This document shows, piece after piece, positions 56,037 through 64,000 of a stretch of DNA of 64,000 nucleotides. The DNA is taken from assembly GCA_014800945.1 (NCBI GenBank), contig JAAVFD010000019.1:1-64000 (forward strand). Reading direction: 5' to 3'. Origin of the DNA: Barnesiella sp. (lineage in GTDB: Bacteria > Bacteroidota > Bacteroidia > Bacteroidales > Muribaculaceae). Under the pieces are notes generated by a model, which saw only the letters and a list, made by a program, of their open reading frames with translations, was not told the origin of the DNA and made no database searches. Each line of letters opens with the position of its first letter. Position 1 is the stretch's first letter. The position numbers and the translations under genes are program-made.

Positions 56037-57491
56037 ATGTATATTTGCGGTATGAAGCCGCTAATATATCTCAACAGTGAGCAACTGCAATACATCGGAG
56101 TTACTCTTGAAAATCCCTATCATTCCATAATTCCACAAGGCGTAACTGCTATTGCAGGGCCCAATGGAGCAGGAAAATCTACACTCACACGAATACTTGA
56201 GAGGGGATGGAATTTTACCCGGAATTCCATCTCCTCACCTATTGGGAAACTCGATATCAAGCGAATAGAATTTTCTGACATACATACCCTTACCGGCTTC
56301 AAAGCCGAGTATTACCAACAGCGCTATGAGGCTTCTATGAACGATGATGTGCCTACTGTCGGAGAGATTATCGGTTGTGATACAACCTCACTGCGCTGGA
56401 AAAAACTGAGCGAGGCACTCGGCATTCAAAACCTTCTCAGCAGAAAAGCCAACTATCTTTCAAGCGGTGAACTAAGAAAAGTATTGGTGGTAAGAATGAT
56501 TTGCTCTGAAATGCCGGATGTTATCATTCTTGATAATCCCTATATTGGACTGGATGCTAAATCGCGCAAGGTATTTGATGCTGCCCTCGAGGAGGTGGCA
56601 GACAGCGGAGTATCCCTCATCCTTGCTATCTGCGACCCGGCTGAGATTCCCGACTATGCCGATGCTGTTATTCCGGTGAATAATCTCACTGTTGGAGCAA
56701 CAGTTACCCGTGATGAAAAAGGGAGCGAAAAACTGAGAAATGCAGTTGCTCCACTATTCAGTTTTGCCGTTGACAGTTCAAAAATACCTTCCCCAGAAAG
56801 ACACTACCCACACACCGGTGACGAACTGGTTAATCTTGACAAATGCACTGTTGCCTATGGTACCAAAACCATACTTCAGGAAATATCATGGATTGTAAAG
56901 CGTGGTGAGCATTGGGCTCTCAGCGGTCCTAACGGCTGCGGTAAATCTACCCTGCTGAGCCTTATCCACGCTGATAATCCTAAAGTTTATTCCAATAATG
57001 TAAAGGTTTTCGGCAGAAGGCGAGGTACCGGAGAAACCATCTGGGATGTTAAAAAAAGAATCGGATACATATCTCCTGAAATGCACCTCTATTTTGGGGG
57101 TGGCTCCGCTACAGTAAGAGAGAATATTGCGCGCGGGCTAAACGACACAGTTGGATTTTACACCCGTCTGCACCCCGAACAGGTTGAAAAGGCTGACAAA
57201 TGGATTAAGCTTTTACATCTCGAAGATATTGCAGACCGGCGGTTCTGTACTCTCAGCAGCGGGGAGCAGAGAATGACACTTCTTGCACGCACATTCATCA
57301 AAAATCCGGAACTGATGATTCTTGATGAACCTATGCATGGACTCGACGCCTGCCGCAAAAAAGCTGTCAAGAGCATAATCAACTCTCTTGCAAGCCGTGA
57401 CAACACAACTATGATTTTTGTCACCCACACTCCGGAGGAATTACCGGAATGTATCACACATTCACTTACTCTGCGAGGTAACGAAACTTAA
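56037..57491 (+). CDS. Double ABC-domain ATPase (ModF-like)
   Basis: A 484-aa soluble protein with two ABC ATPase domains and no membrane segment. Domain 1: Walker A GPNGAGKS at 41-48, signature LSSGE at 141-145, Walker B VIILDNP with Asn167 in place of the catalytic Glu. Domain 2: Walker A GPNGCGKS at 297-304, signature LSSGE near 406-410, Walker B LMILDEP with E431. The layout resembles ModF. The partner is unknown: no permease gene is adjacent. M6 (56052) is an alternative start. A TATATTTG, matching a -7 box, lies at the start (56040-56047). The 3' end overlaps the EEP gene by 26 bp. Confidence 0.85.
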   Translation: MYICGMKPLIYLNSEQLQYIGVTLENPYHSIIPQGVTAIAGPNGAGKSTLTRILERGWNFTRNSISSPIGKLDIKRIEFSDIHTLTGFKAEYYQQRYEASMNDDVPTVGEIIGCDTTSLRWKKLSEALGIQNLLSRKANYLSSGELRKVLVVRMICSEMPDVIILDNPYIGLDAKSRKVFDAALEEVADSGVSLILAICDPAEIPDYADAVIPVNNLTVGATVTRDEKGSEKLRNAVAPLFSFAVDSSKIPSPERHYPHTGDELVNLDKCTVAYGTKTILQEISWIVKRGEHWALSGPNGCGKSTLLSLIHADNPKVYSNNVKVFGRRRGTGETIWDVKKRIGYISPEMHLYFGGGSATVRENIARGLNDTVGFYTRLHPEQVEKADKWIKLLHLEDIADRRFCTLSSGEQRMTLLARTFIKNPELMILDEPMHGLDACRKKAVKSIINSLASRDNTTMIFVTHTPEELPECITHSLTLRGNET

Positions 57492-58503
57492 CCAGCACAC
57501 CCTTGTGGTCGGTTGGCCAAACACCGAGCGGGGTAATGAACTTATCCTGCGATGCAGAGTGAACCTCTCTGCTGTATGCAATACTCTCTTCCGGACCGAA
57601 AATAAACGCCTCAACCGGCTCCATGCCATTTATGGGCAGATAGAAAATATAGTCAATCCTATCACGTTCGTCCGATTCCTTAGCCCATGTAACCGTTTCA
57701 GGTTTACGTGCCGGATTTGCACTGGGATATGTATATCCCGGATGGGTGACAGGATCCGGATACAGCACCCTGTACGAATCACGGTAGCCGGCGTCATACA
57801 GTTTCTTTGTATTCTCCCACTCAATCACCACCCCATGATGATCCGCGCTATCTTTGGTTGCCTCAATCCAGTCAAGATGCGAAGGCTCGTTGAAGTCACC
57901 GCCAAAAATAATCATTGCCCCATTCGCTGCCTGAACTGCTGCATCCATAATGAAACTGTCAATAGCCTCATCACGCTGCGAAAGTGCGTTTCTTCTGTGA
58001 ATTTCAGCAACATCAGTGAGTGGTGCCTCCATTTTTTTCCATGTATTTCCATCGTAAGCACGCACCTCGTAGTAAGTATCATTAAGGTAATCAAGATGAC
58101 CAGTGTAAACTGCAAACTCGAGATTATCGATTTTGGCGTTCAACCGGTATATGGAACCGTGGTCGTCATTCAGAGGAAAAACCGTCACACTATCGGTAAT
58201 GGGATACCTGCTCAGCAAGCCGGTGTCGTCAGAGTAAAAAGAATAGTACTCTTTGCCACGGTTGCGTAAAGCCTCGGTAATCCGGTCACAAAACCTCGTA
58301 TTTTTGTAATTTCTCACCTCGCTGAGAGTCACGAAATCGGGTTCAAGGCGAGCAATCTCATCGGCTATAGCCTCAAATCCTCCCGGTATTACGGTTCCCT
58401 CCTGCCATATATTAAACTGGAGAACAGTCAACTCCTTGAAAGACTTCGCATTGACAGTGAAAAATACCGACAGCACTGTAAGAAATAACGCTATTTTCCT
58501 CAT
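57466..58503 (-). CDS. Exported endonuclease/exonuclease/phosphatase-family hydrolase
   Basis: A 345-aa protein with a signal peptide (1-19). The EEP fold has N31 in LQFNIW, E62 in LSEV, YTGHLD, GGDFNEPSHLDW and the terminal WPTDHKGV with the catalytic His. Members of this fold cleave phosphodiesters of nucleic acids, sphingomyelin or inositol phosphates; the substrate is unknown. I chose ATG at 58503 over a GTG six bases upstream. It follows the sulfatase by 19 bp and probably ends that operon. Confidence 0.85.
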   Translation of the reverse strand: MRKIALFLTVLSVFFTVNAKSFKELTVLQFNIWQEGTVIPGGFEAIADEIARLEPDFVTLSEVRNYKNTRFCDRITEALRNRGKEYYSFYSDDTGLLSRYPITDSVTVFPLNDDHGSIYRLNAKIDNLEFAVYTGHLDYLNDTYYEVRAYDGNTWKKMEAPLTDVAEIHRRNALSQRDEAIDSFIMDAAVQAANGAMIIFGGDFNEPSHLDWIEATKDSADHHGVVIEWENTKKLYDAGYRDSYRVLYPDPVTHPGYTYPSANPARKPETVTWAKESDERDRIDYIFYLPINGMEPVEAFIFGPEESIAYSREVHSASQDKFITPLGVWPTDHKGVLVKFRYLAE

Positions 58504-58522
58504 TACCACTTATCTTTAAGTA

Positions 58523-60064
58523 TCAGTTTACTTCATCAGGCCAAGGACAAACCACACCGGTCGATTTAAGAATAGGTCGCTGCGCATTTCTTTCACGCAA
58601 CAGATTTCCGAGTTCGGCACTGAGTTTTTTGGTCTGTGCCGGATTTGCCTTTGCCAGATTATTATGCTCATAAGGGTCCTTCGCGAGATTATACACCTCT
58701 TTTTCGCCGGTTATATAATTGTATATAATCTTCCAGTCATCCTTACGCATGGCACAACTGAAATCAATGCCGGGTCCGGGAAGCCCCCACACATGAGGAT
58801 AATTCCAAAGCAAAGCCCTACCCTCAGAAGGGTTACCGGTGCCATGAATCATCGGCACAAAGCTTTTACCATCAACCGAATTAGTAAGTTCTACCTGTGC
58901 CATTTCAAGAATAGAGGGATAAAAGTCCTCAATCAGGAGATAGTTAGAGCACTCGGATGCCGGCTTAGTATGACCGTTCCACCGCACAATCATCGGCTCG
59001 CGGATACCACCCTCAAGCAAGGATCCTTTCCCCGAGCGCAAAGGCGCGTTCTGGGTGTGCAGTTCGCCCGTTCTCCACTGATTGGATGCTGCGAATCCGC
59101 CATTATCGCTCATAAATATAACTATAGTGTTATCAGCTTCCCCATTCTCATCAATCCAGTCAAGGAGCTCGCCGAGACTCCGGTCCATACCCTCTACAAG
59201 TGATGCGTATGCCGCCTCCTTTTCAGAAAGACCCTGATCCAGATACTTTTGATAATACCTCATATCCTTATCTACCGGTATATGCACCGCATAGTGTGAC
59301 ATATACAGAAACCACGGCTGATTATATTTCTTAGCCTTATCAAGTGCGGCGATAGCCTCTTTTGTAAGAGCATCGGTAACAAAAGTTCCGGTACCCCAAT
59401 ATTTTTCGAGTCCCTCGATAGCAAAAGGTGAAACCGGCTTGCCGTCCGGAGTGTGCCCGAAATTCTTTTCGCTCAGATAAGTAGCAAGACCTCCTGCCGC
59501 ACTGCCGGTGATATTAACCTCAAACCCGAAATGAGCGGGGTTTTCTCCCGGAGTGTCAATAGCCCCGAAATGAGCCTTTCCGCAATGAATGGTATGGTAT
59601 CCGGAATCCTTAAGCCTCTGAACAAAAGAAGTACCTACATAAGTATTGTTTATGCCCGGCACAGTGCTGATGCCATTATAGTTCCAGTCCGGAGCAGGAA
59701 TCCCTATATCAGAAGGTTCGTCTGTTGTTTTGTCGCGGTGCAGAGTCCAGTTTGTAACCTTATGATTGACAGCATTCATTCCGGTAATTAAACTGCAACG
59801 CGACGGGCTGCTTATAGCACTCGCATAAGCACTCGTGAATTTCATACCTGAAGCCGCGAGCCGCTCCATAGCGGGTGTATGGTATTTACGGTTGTTTGCT
59901 GTGATGGAATCGGCAAAGGGTACGGAAGTATCCTGCCATCCCATATCGTCAACCATAAAAAGCAGTATATTGGGACGCTTCTCCTCTGCTACCGCATTTA
60001 GTGCCGACATTGCAACCGGAATAGCCGAAAGCGACACAATTATTTTTTTACCGTTAATAGTCAT
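58523..60064 (-). CDS. S-type exported sulfatase
   Basis: A 513-aa type I sulfatase with a signal peptide (about 1-28). The active-site motif is S85-S-P-S-R89, a serine-type formylglycine motif, so it needs a radical-SAM anaerobic maturase encoded elsewhere. VDDMGWQD holds metal-binding Asp residues, and FMSDNGG and GSLLEGGIREPMIVRW are typical. I chose the ATG at 60064, which gives an N-terminal signal peptide and overlaps the upstream PCMD-type gene by 11 bp. Likely removes sulfate from a host glycan or lipid; substrate unknown. Confidence 0.93.
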   Translation of the reverse strand: MTINGKKIIVSLSAIPVAMSALNAVAEEKRPNILLFMVDDMGWQDTSVPFADSITANNRKYHTPAMERLAASGMKFTSAYASAISSPSRCSLITGMNAVNHKVTNWTLHRDKTTDEPSDIGIPAPDWNYNGISTVPGINNTYVGTSFVQRLKDSGYHTIHCGKAHFGAIDTPGENPAHFGFEVNITGSAAGGLATYLSEKNFGHTPDGKPVSPFAIEGLEKYWGTGTFVTDALTKEAIAALDKAKKYNQPWFLYMSHYAVHIPVDKDMRYYQKYLDQGLSEKEAAYASLVEGMDRSLGELLDWIDENGEADNTIVIFMSDNGGFAASNQWRTGELHTQNAPLRSGKGSLLEGGIREPMIVRWNGHTKPASECSNYLLIEDFYPSILEMAQVELTNSVDGKSFVPMIHGTGNPSEGRALLWNYPHVWGLPGPGIDFSCAMRKDDWKIIYNYITGEKEVYNLAKDPYEHNNLAKANPAQTKKLSAELGNLLRERNAQRPILKSTGVVCPWPDEVN

Positions 60065-61655
60065 ATTCAAGATTAAAGTGGTCAATATTTAGAACAGATC
60101 CGCTACCACCGGTAAAATAATCACCGTACTTGCTGGCACTTGCCACCACAAGGATATATTTTGGCTTGCGGGATGTTGATTTATAATCAAGATTCACGGT
60201 TATATCCACATATCCGTCAGTCGAGTATCCGAACTGCACATCGCCATAGGCAATTACACCTGGATCATCAGGATTAAAGAGTTTTCTCTTAGCCGGGTTT
60301 GTGCGGATTTCATATGGTTCGTCCCAGTCGCCCAGTGCACACCACACAATGCAGGTGTCGGGTTGTCCCACCATATCCTGAAATCCGGTGGAATAATGCG
60401 ATATAGGCACTGAAGTGTAATCAATTTTACCGGTAAGCCTGGTTGGATAATTATTGAACGGTCGTCCAAACGAAAGAATACCGTTTGTGCCTTCAGTTGC
60501 TACATAGTCACCCACAAAAAGGTTACCGGCAGCAAGCTTGCCGAGAATTGAAATTCCCACAAACTTAGATTCCAGTTTGGCTCCATGATAACCGGTTGGA
60601 GATTCAAGACTGGTAATTGGCGAAGTATTTGACGGTCCGAGGGTAGTTGCACCCTTGTTACCGGTGCCCCAGAAAGAAGCTTCGCCTTCTACCCACGGAC
60701 ACCATATTTTACCGTCCATCCACCAGTTTTCAAACTGCGAATTGGGCAGCTGAACAATGTTCATGGTATTGAATGTTTCAGGCAAAGTGACATCCTCGCC
60801 GCTCACAGCTCTCACCTCATAGGTGCTTTCAGCAAGAAGATTGATAATTCTTGCGCTGAAGTTTCCTCCGGACACGGTAATCCAGCTCTGAGGCACTTGA
60901 GTCCACACATCAACCCCTGTAAGGCGGTACTCAAACGACACTGTTCTGCCAGCCTCTGCAGTAGCATAAATCCACGCTACATTTGTCCATGCATCGACTC
61001 TTTCTATATTCACAGCAACATCGGTCTGGGTTACAGATATAGTCCACTGCTGCTCACGCCCGAATTCAGAAACGGTTACAACCACAGGCTGCGTGAAGTC
61101 AACTGTTTTGCCTACTATATCGGGAGTCATGACTGCAGTTCCACCGCCAAGCTTTAGAGTGCTCACCTCTATTTTGTCAAGTGACAGTTCAGATGGCACC
61201 ATAGCTGAAACCGTATGATTTTCAACATCTATCTGCGATGTTCCCACTTGATTGGCTACTGTAAAGTAGCGTTCAATAGTCTGCACAGCCGAGAATGTCC
61301 ATACATAATCGTAATAAACGGCAAATTTCAACTCAACCGGCTGTGTAAGATCCAGACCGTCAACAATCATAGCCGTGTCAGGGCAAGTAGCATCTTTGGA
61401 CAGCACGAGCGAAGCAAGTTTGACATTCTGCAAGTCTGCATCCTCATTCAAGAAAAGTGTCACGGTTCTTTCAATAGAGTCAATCGAAGCCGCCCTACTC
61501 TGGTTCTCCGCTTCAACATCAAGAATGTTTGGCTGAATGTGCGGATAAGGGATATCGTTTTTGATACATGATGCCGTCAAAACAGTCATCATAACACATA
61601 ACGCACCTACTGCCATGCGCACTTTTGAACCGTATATAAAATCAAATGTGTACAC
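60054..61655 (-). CDS. PCMD-type surface lipoprotein
   Basis: A 533-aa lipoprotein of the kind that carries a putative carbohydrate-metabolism (PCMD) domain. The lipobox is TASCIKNDIPYP, with the Cys at residue 30 from the GTG start. Two Ig/DUF5018-like repeats (about 45-225), a fibronectin-like module (about 230-320) and the C-terminal beta-sandwich PCMD (about 325-533, FENWWMDGKIWCPW, ending IDHFNLEYDY) follow. An ATG at 61616 is an alternative start but gives no positive charge before the hydrophobic core. It overlaps the upstream beta-barrel gene by 14 bp if GTG is used. It is likely surface-exposed. Confidence 0.82.
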   Translation of the reverse strand: MYTFDFIYGSKVRMAVGALCVMMTVLTASCIKNDIPYPHIQPNILDVEAENQSRAASIDSIERTVTLFLNEDADLQNVKLASLVLSKDATCPDTAMIVDGLDLTQPVELKFAVYYDYVWTFSAVQTIERYFTVANQVGTSQIDVENHTVSAMVPSELSLDKIEVSTLKLGGGTAVMTPDIVGKTVDFTQPVVVTVSEFGREQQWTISVTQTDVAVNIERVDAWTNVAWIYATAEAGRTVSFEYRLTGVDVWTQVPQSWITVSGGNFSARIINLLAESTYEVRAVSGEDVTLPETFNTMNIVQLPNSQFENWWMDGKIWCPWVEGEASFWGTGNKGATTLGPSNTSPITSLESPTGYHGAKLESKFVGISILGKLAAGNLFVGDYVATEGTNGILSFGRPFNNYPTRLTGKIDYTSVPISHYSTGFQDMVGQPDTCIVWCALGDWDEPYEIRTNPAKRKLFNPDDPGVIAYGDVQFGYSTDGYVDITVNLDYKSTSRKPKYILVVASASKYGDYFTGGSGSVLNIDHFNLEYDY

Positions 61656-62505
61656 CTATTCCAAAATTGATATTAAACAAATTGAATTTGAAATTAGCTC
61701 CGCTGCTTGTGCGCGAGCCTTCCTCAACCCCGTCGGTGAGCTGCTTCTCATGGTTTACATGAATTCCGAACACACCGAATGACACATTGAAACTCACATT
61801 TTCCATTATGAAAACGCATAGTCCCGGGCTGAAATTGAGAGATACAGAGGTTGTGTTGGTTCTTGTGTCTCTAAGTTCTCCGCTATAGTATCGCTTGAAT
61901 CGTGATGATGCACTACCGAAACTCAGGTCAACATCGTTAAACACCCCGAAACGTTTCATGGTAGATAAGCCTACATAAGTCCGATAGAACACCCCGAGTG
62001 CATAGGAGTTGGAATAATAGCTCACATCCTTCAGTGAGAAATTCATATCATCATCAATATCCACCGTAAGTCCTCCAAGAGATGCTTCTCCTCTGGTGTA
62101 ATTGAATTTCAGACCCAAACTCTGGTTGTTTCCGATAAAATAACCGAAAGATGGTTTTATAGAAAACTGCTTGCCCTTGAAGGTAAAATCCTTAATAGCG
62201 CTTAGAATCTGAACATCATCGGTGTTAAATTCACCGTAACTTGCCATCAGTCCAAAGGTCCACTGCCCTTTTGGTATAAACAGGAAGTTATACAGTCCGC
62301 GGTCATACCTGCCGAAATTTCTTTGTGGCAGTATCATGCTTACTGTATCCTTGCCCACTATCACTCTTTCATCCTTAATCTGAGCTGCACTCGGTTCAAA
62401 ACCGAATTCGGAGAGAACGGCAGTTGTATCAATTTCCTGTGCACCGGCAACAAGCGGTGCAGCCATTGACATAGTAAGAAATATATATAACAGGATTTTT
62501 CTCAT
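61642..62505 (-). CDS. Small outer-membrane beta-barrel-like protein (paralogue 1)
   Basis: A 287-aa protein with a signal peptide (about 1-22, AGAQ). The mature part has alternating strands (PKGQWTFGLMASYG, FSIKPSFGYFIGNN) and ends in NINFGIGVHI, like a small beta barrel. It is clearly related to the next protein downstream in coordinates (62512-63258): both share FIPKGQW, a YTR.RA/GEA block, the FG(V/M)FN block and the last strand NxFSVSFG/NINFG. Function unknown. Confidence 0.75.
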   Translation of the reverse strand: MRKILLYIFLTMSMAAPLVAGAQEIDTTAVLSEFGFEPSAAQIKDERVIVGKDTVSMILPQRNFGRYDRGLYNFLFIPKGQWTFGLMASYGEFNTDDVQILSAIKDFTFKGKQFSIKPSFGYFIGNNQSLGLKFNYTRGEASLGGLTVDIDDDMNFSLKDVSYYSNSYALGVFYRTYVGLSTMKRFGVFNDVDLSFGSASSRFKRYYSGELRDTRTNTTSVSLNFSPGLCVFIMENVSFNVSFGVFGIHVNHEKQLTDGVEEGSRTSSGANFKFNLFNINFGIGVHI

Positions 62506-62511
62506 ACGGCA

Positions 62512-63258
62512 TCACAGATAAAACACACATCCGAATGAAACGGAAAACAGGTTAATTTTGAAATTGGCATGTCTGCTCTTGCGGTGAGCCACATATATTC
62601 TGTCGGTTGTAGATTTGGTATCGGTGTAGCCGAATCCGAGCACACCGATATTGACCTCGATAGCGGAATAGTTGTTAAGAAACATAACCATGCCGGGAGT
62701 AAGACCAATGTTCATGCTGAAATTTCGCTCAAACGTTCCGGTAAAATCTTCACCGGCACCATTTGTCAGCTTGCTTTGTCCACCGCCAAGTTCAAGCTGC
62801 ACCTCATTAAACATACCGAAGCGCATACCGCTGCCCAGTGAAAAATAATTTCTGAAAACCGCAGTTCCATAATAATTTGATGTTATGGCATAGAGATGAT
62901 CAACATCATAACTCGTTTCGCTGTCAAGAATAAGCGAAGCGGAATTAAGTCTTGCCCTTGAACGGGTATAGCTGAATTTACCACCTGCCGCAAGGTTATC
63001 CTTGAAACAATACATGAGTGTGGGACTAACCTTGAAGGAGTATGTATCTCCGTTTATATTCTCTATTACAAGAAACTGATAGTTATCCTGGTCGCTTTGC
63101 GAATAGTTTACGCTGACACCGGTTATCCACTGACCTTTGGGTATGAACGACACATATTCAAGCCCTCGCTTGAAAGGCTCCTGAGCAAGAGCTTCCGATG
63201 GAGCCGCTAATGCCGTCGCTACAATCAGTGCCGCTGTTATTTTTCGGAGTAGATTCAT
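62512..63258 (-). CDS. Small outer-membrane beta-barrel-like protein (paralogue 2)
   Basis: A 248-aa protein with a signal peptide (about 1-25, ALAQ). It shares FIPKGQWITGVSVNYS, FSYTRSRARL, MRFGMFNEVQLELGG and a C-terminal strand pair NLFSVSFGCVFYL with the neighbouring paralogue. It lies 6 bp before that gene and 21 bp after the partial lipoprotein-type gene, in one operon. Function unknown. Confidence 0.75.
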   Translation of the reverse strand: MNLLRKITAALIVATALAAPSEALAQEPFKRGLEYVSFIPKGQWITGVSVNYSQSDQDNYQFLVIENINGDTYSFKVSPTLMYCFKDNLAAGGKFSYTRSRARLNSASLILDSETSYDVDHLYAITSNYYGTAVFRNYFSLGSGMRFGMFNEVQLELGGGQSKLTNGAGEDFTGTFERNFSMNIGLTPGMVMFLNNYSAIEVNIGVLGFGYTDTKSTTDRIYVAHRKSRHANFKINLFSVSFGCVFYL

Positions 63259-63279
63259 TTATATTATGATAATGATTTA

Positions 63280-64000
63280 TTAATATGAAAACGCCAGTTC
63301 ATCTATCCATAGAGAGCTGCCTACACTTGTTGCTGTTTTCGGATCGCTTACTGTTACAATAGCCTCTGTTTCGTGAGCCACAGACCCAATTTCCGGTGAT
63401 GCCGCCACCATAACCTTGACTCGCGCTGCTTTAGTGCCGAACGATTCATAGACTAGCGGCACGGTAAATGCCGTATAACCCATTGCAGGAGTGAGAAAGC
63501 CTTCTCCTCTGCTAATCACCCGGTTATCAGCATCCAGTACCTCAACCCTTACATATCCTTGCTGATTACTTCCAGGTACAGCGGGCACAAAACGATAGAA
63601 TCCGTTAAGAGCCGACGGGCGTGAGGTGAATGCAACACCTTCGTCATACACTTCCGTTAAGGTTTTGCTATCCCATTTATATGAGCCGAGGAATATTTTG
63701 CCTACTGATTTATATTTTATATCCGGCACATTCCTGCTGTACTTAACATACGGTTTAGACTCCTGAAGATAGTTGGGGATAGCCTCACCGTCAGGGTCAA
63801 AAGCAACATTATCAATTCTCACGGCAAAAGAGGAACCGGCATACGCTTCACTCTCTTCAACTGTACGCACACATGGAATCACATACCAGGTGTTGAGGGT
63901 TTTGGAATTAAGATTATAAGTCTTGGCATTCACATTTGCCCACACCTCCGGAACAGTGAATCGGAAATCGGTATAATTCTGCAAATTGAAAATCTCCACG
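63280..64000 (-). CDS. C-terminal part of a PCMD-type surface protein (truncated at the window edge)
   Basis: 240 residues in frame with the window edge; the 5' end lies beyond base 64000. The region is beta-rich and ends in SSLWIDELAFSY, like the last strand of PCMD-type domains, and IDNVAFDPDGEAIPNYL suggests a repeat-like linker. It is the most upstream gene of the sulfatase/EEP operon seen here. Family assignment is tentative. Confidence 0.6.
   Translation of the reverse strand, partial: VEIFNLQNYTDFRFTVPEVWANVNAKTYNLNSKTLNTWYVIPCVRTVEESEAYAGSSFAVRIDNVAFDPDGEAIPNYLQESKPYVKYSRNVPDIKYKSVGKIFLGSYKWDSKTLTEVYDEGVAFTSRPSALNGFYRFVPAVPGSNQQGYVRVEVLDADNRVISRGEGFLTPAMGYTAFTVPLVYESFGTKAARVKVMVAASPEIGSVAHETEAIVTVSDPKTATSVGSSLWIDELAFSY

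Overview
The window reads as a chromosomal segment of an anaerobic gut member of the Bacteroidales, most likely Muribaculaceae (S24-7) or a close relative. The evidence is a SusC/SusD pair, many small lipoproteins with Bacteroidota-type signal peptides, TAnnTTTG-type -7 boxes, weak Shine-Dalgarno signals, DUF4199/DUF6452/DUF6048/PCMD-type proteins, an 11-subunit-type Nuo complex with fused NuoCD, and S-type sulfatase chemistry. The family-level assignment is inference. I see no rRNA, tRNA, CRISPR, insertion sequence or prophage.

Layout. 1-321: 3' end of a secreted Ig-like surface protein. 405-3752 (+): nagA-rsmA-mgtE, ending at a strong hairpin. 3839-6937 (-): clpB and a small lipoprotein. 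7078-13940 (+): a thioredoxin-fold protein, DoxX, mnmA, a bifunctional-nuclease-family protein, a nucleoside-type MFS permease, rsmE and a TPR protein. 13904-15079 (-): recR and a GNAT. 15200-24651 (+): a tightly packed unit panC-panD-ffh-folD-glsA-like-glsB-like-DUF4199-GT2-nitroreductase-DUF6452-DUF6048-SDR, closed by a bidirectional terminator. 24840-30359 (-): a SusC-SusD-lipoprotein glycan-uptake operon. 30706-47805 (-): an 18-gene respiratory cluster. 48027-51217 (-): a TonB-dependent receptor with a lipoprotein. 51456-56031: glyS, lemA, an FKBP isomerase, a DUF805 protein (-) and an MscS channel. 56037-57491 (+): a double ABC ATPase. 57466-64000 (-): a secreted hydrolase and surface-protein operon (EEP hydrolase, sulfatase, PCMD-type lipoproteins, two paralogous beta-barrel proteins).

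The most striking feature is the respiratory cluster. The genes of complex I and F-type ATP synthase are interleaved on one strand in the order nuoA-B-CD-H, then atpD-C-B-E-F-H-A-G, then nuoI-J-K-L-M-N. The whole ATP synthase set lies between nuoH and nuoI with gaps of only about 30 bp on each side. There is no nuoE, nuoF or nuoG, so the proton pump presumably takes electrons from something other than NADH via NuoEFG. The proton-pumping and proton-consuming machines would share one transcript starting at a single visible promoter upstream of nuoA.

Second-tier points: a glycine-lipid acyltransferase pair inside a housekeeping operon; a SusC promoter whose spacer holds a run of eight C/G and which overlaps a perfect 12-bp dyad; a TonB receptor with a TTG start behind a two-hairpin leader; and a double ABC ATPase whose first domain lacks the catalytic glutamate.
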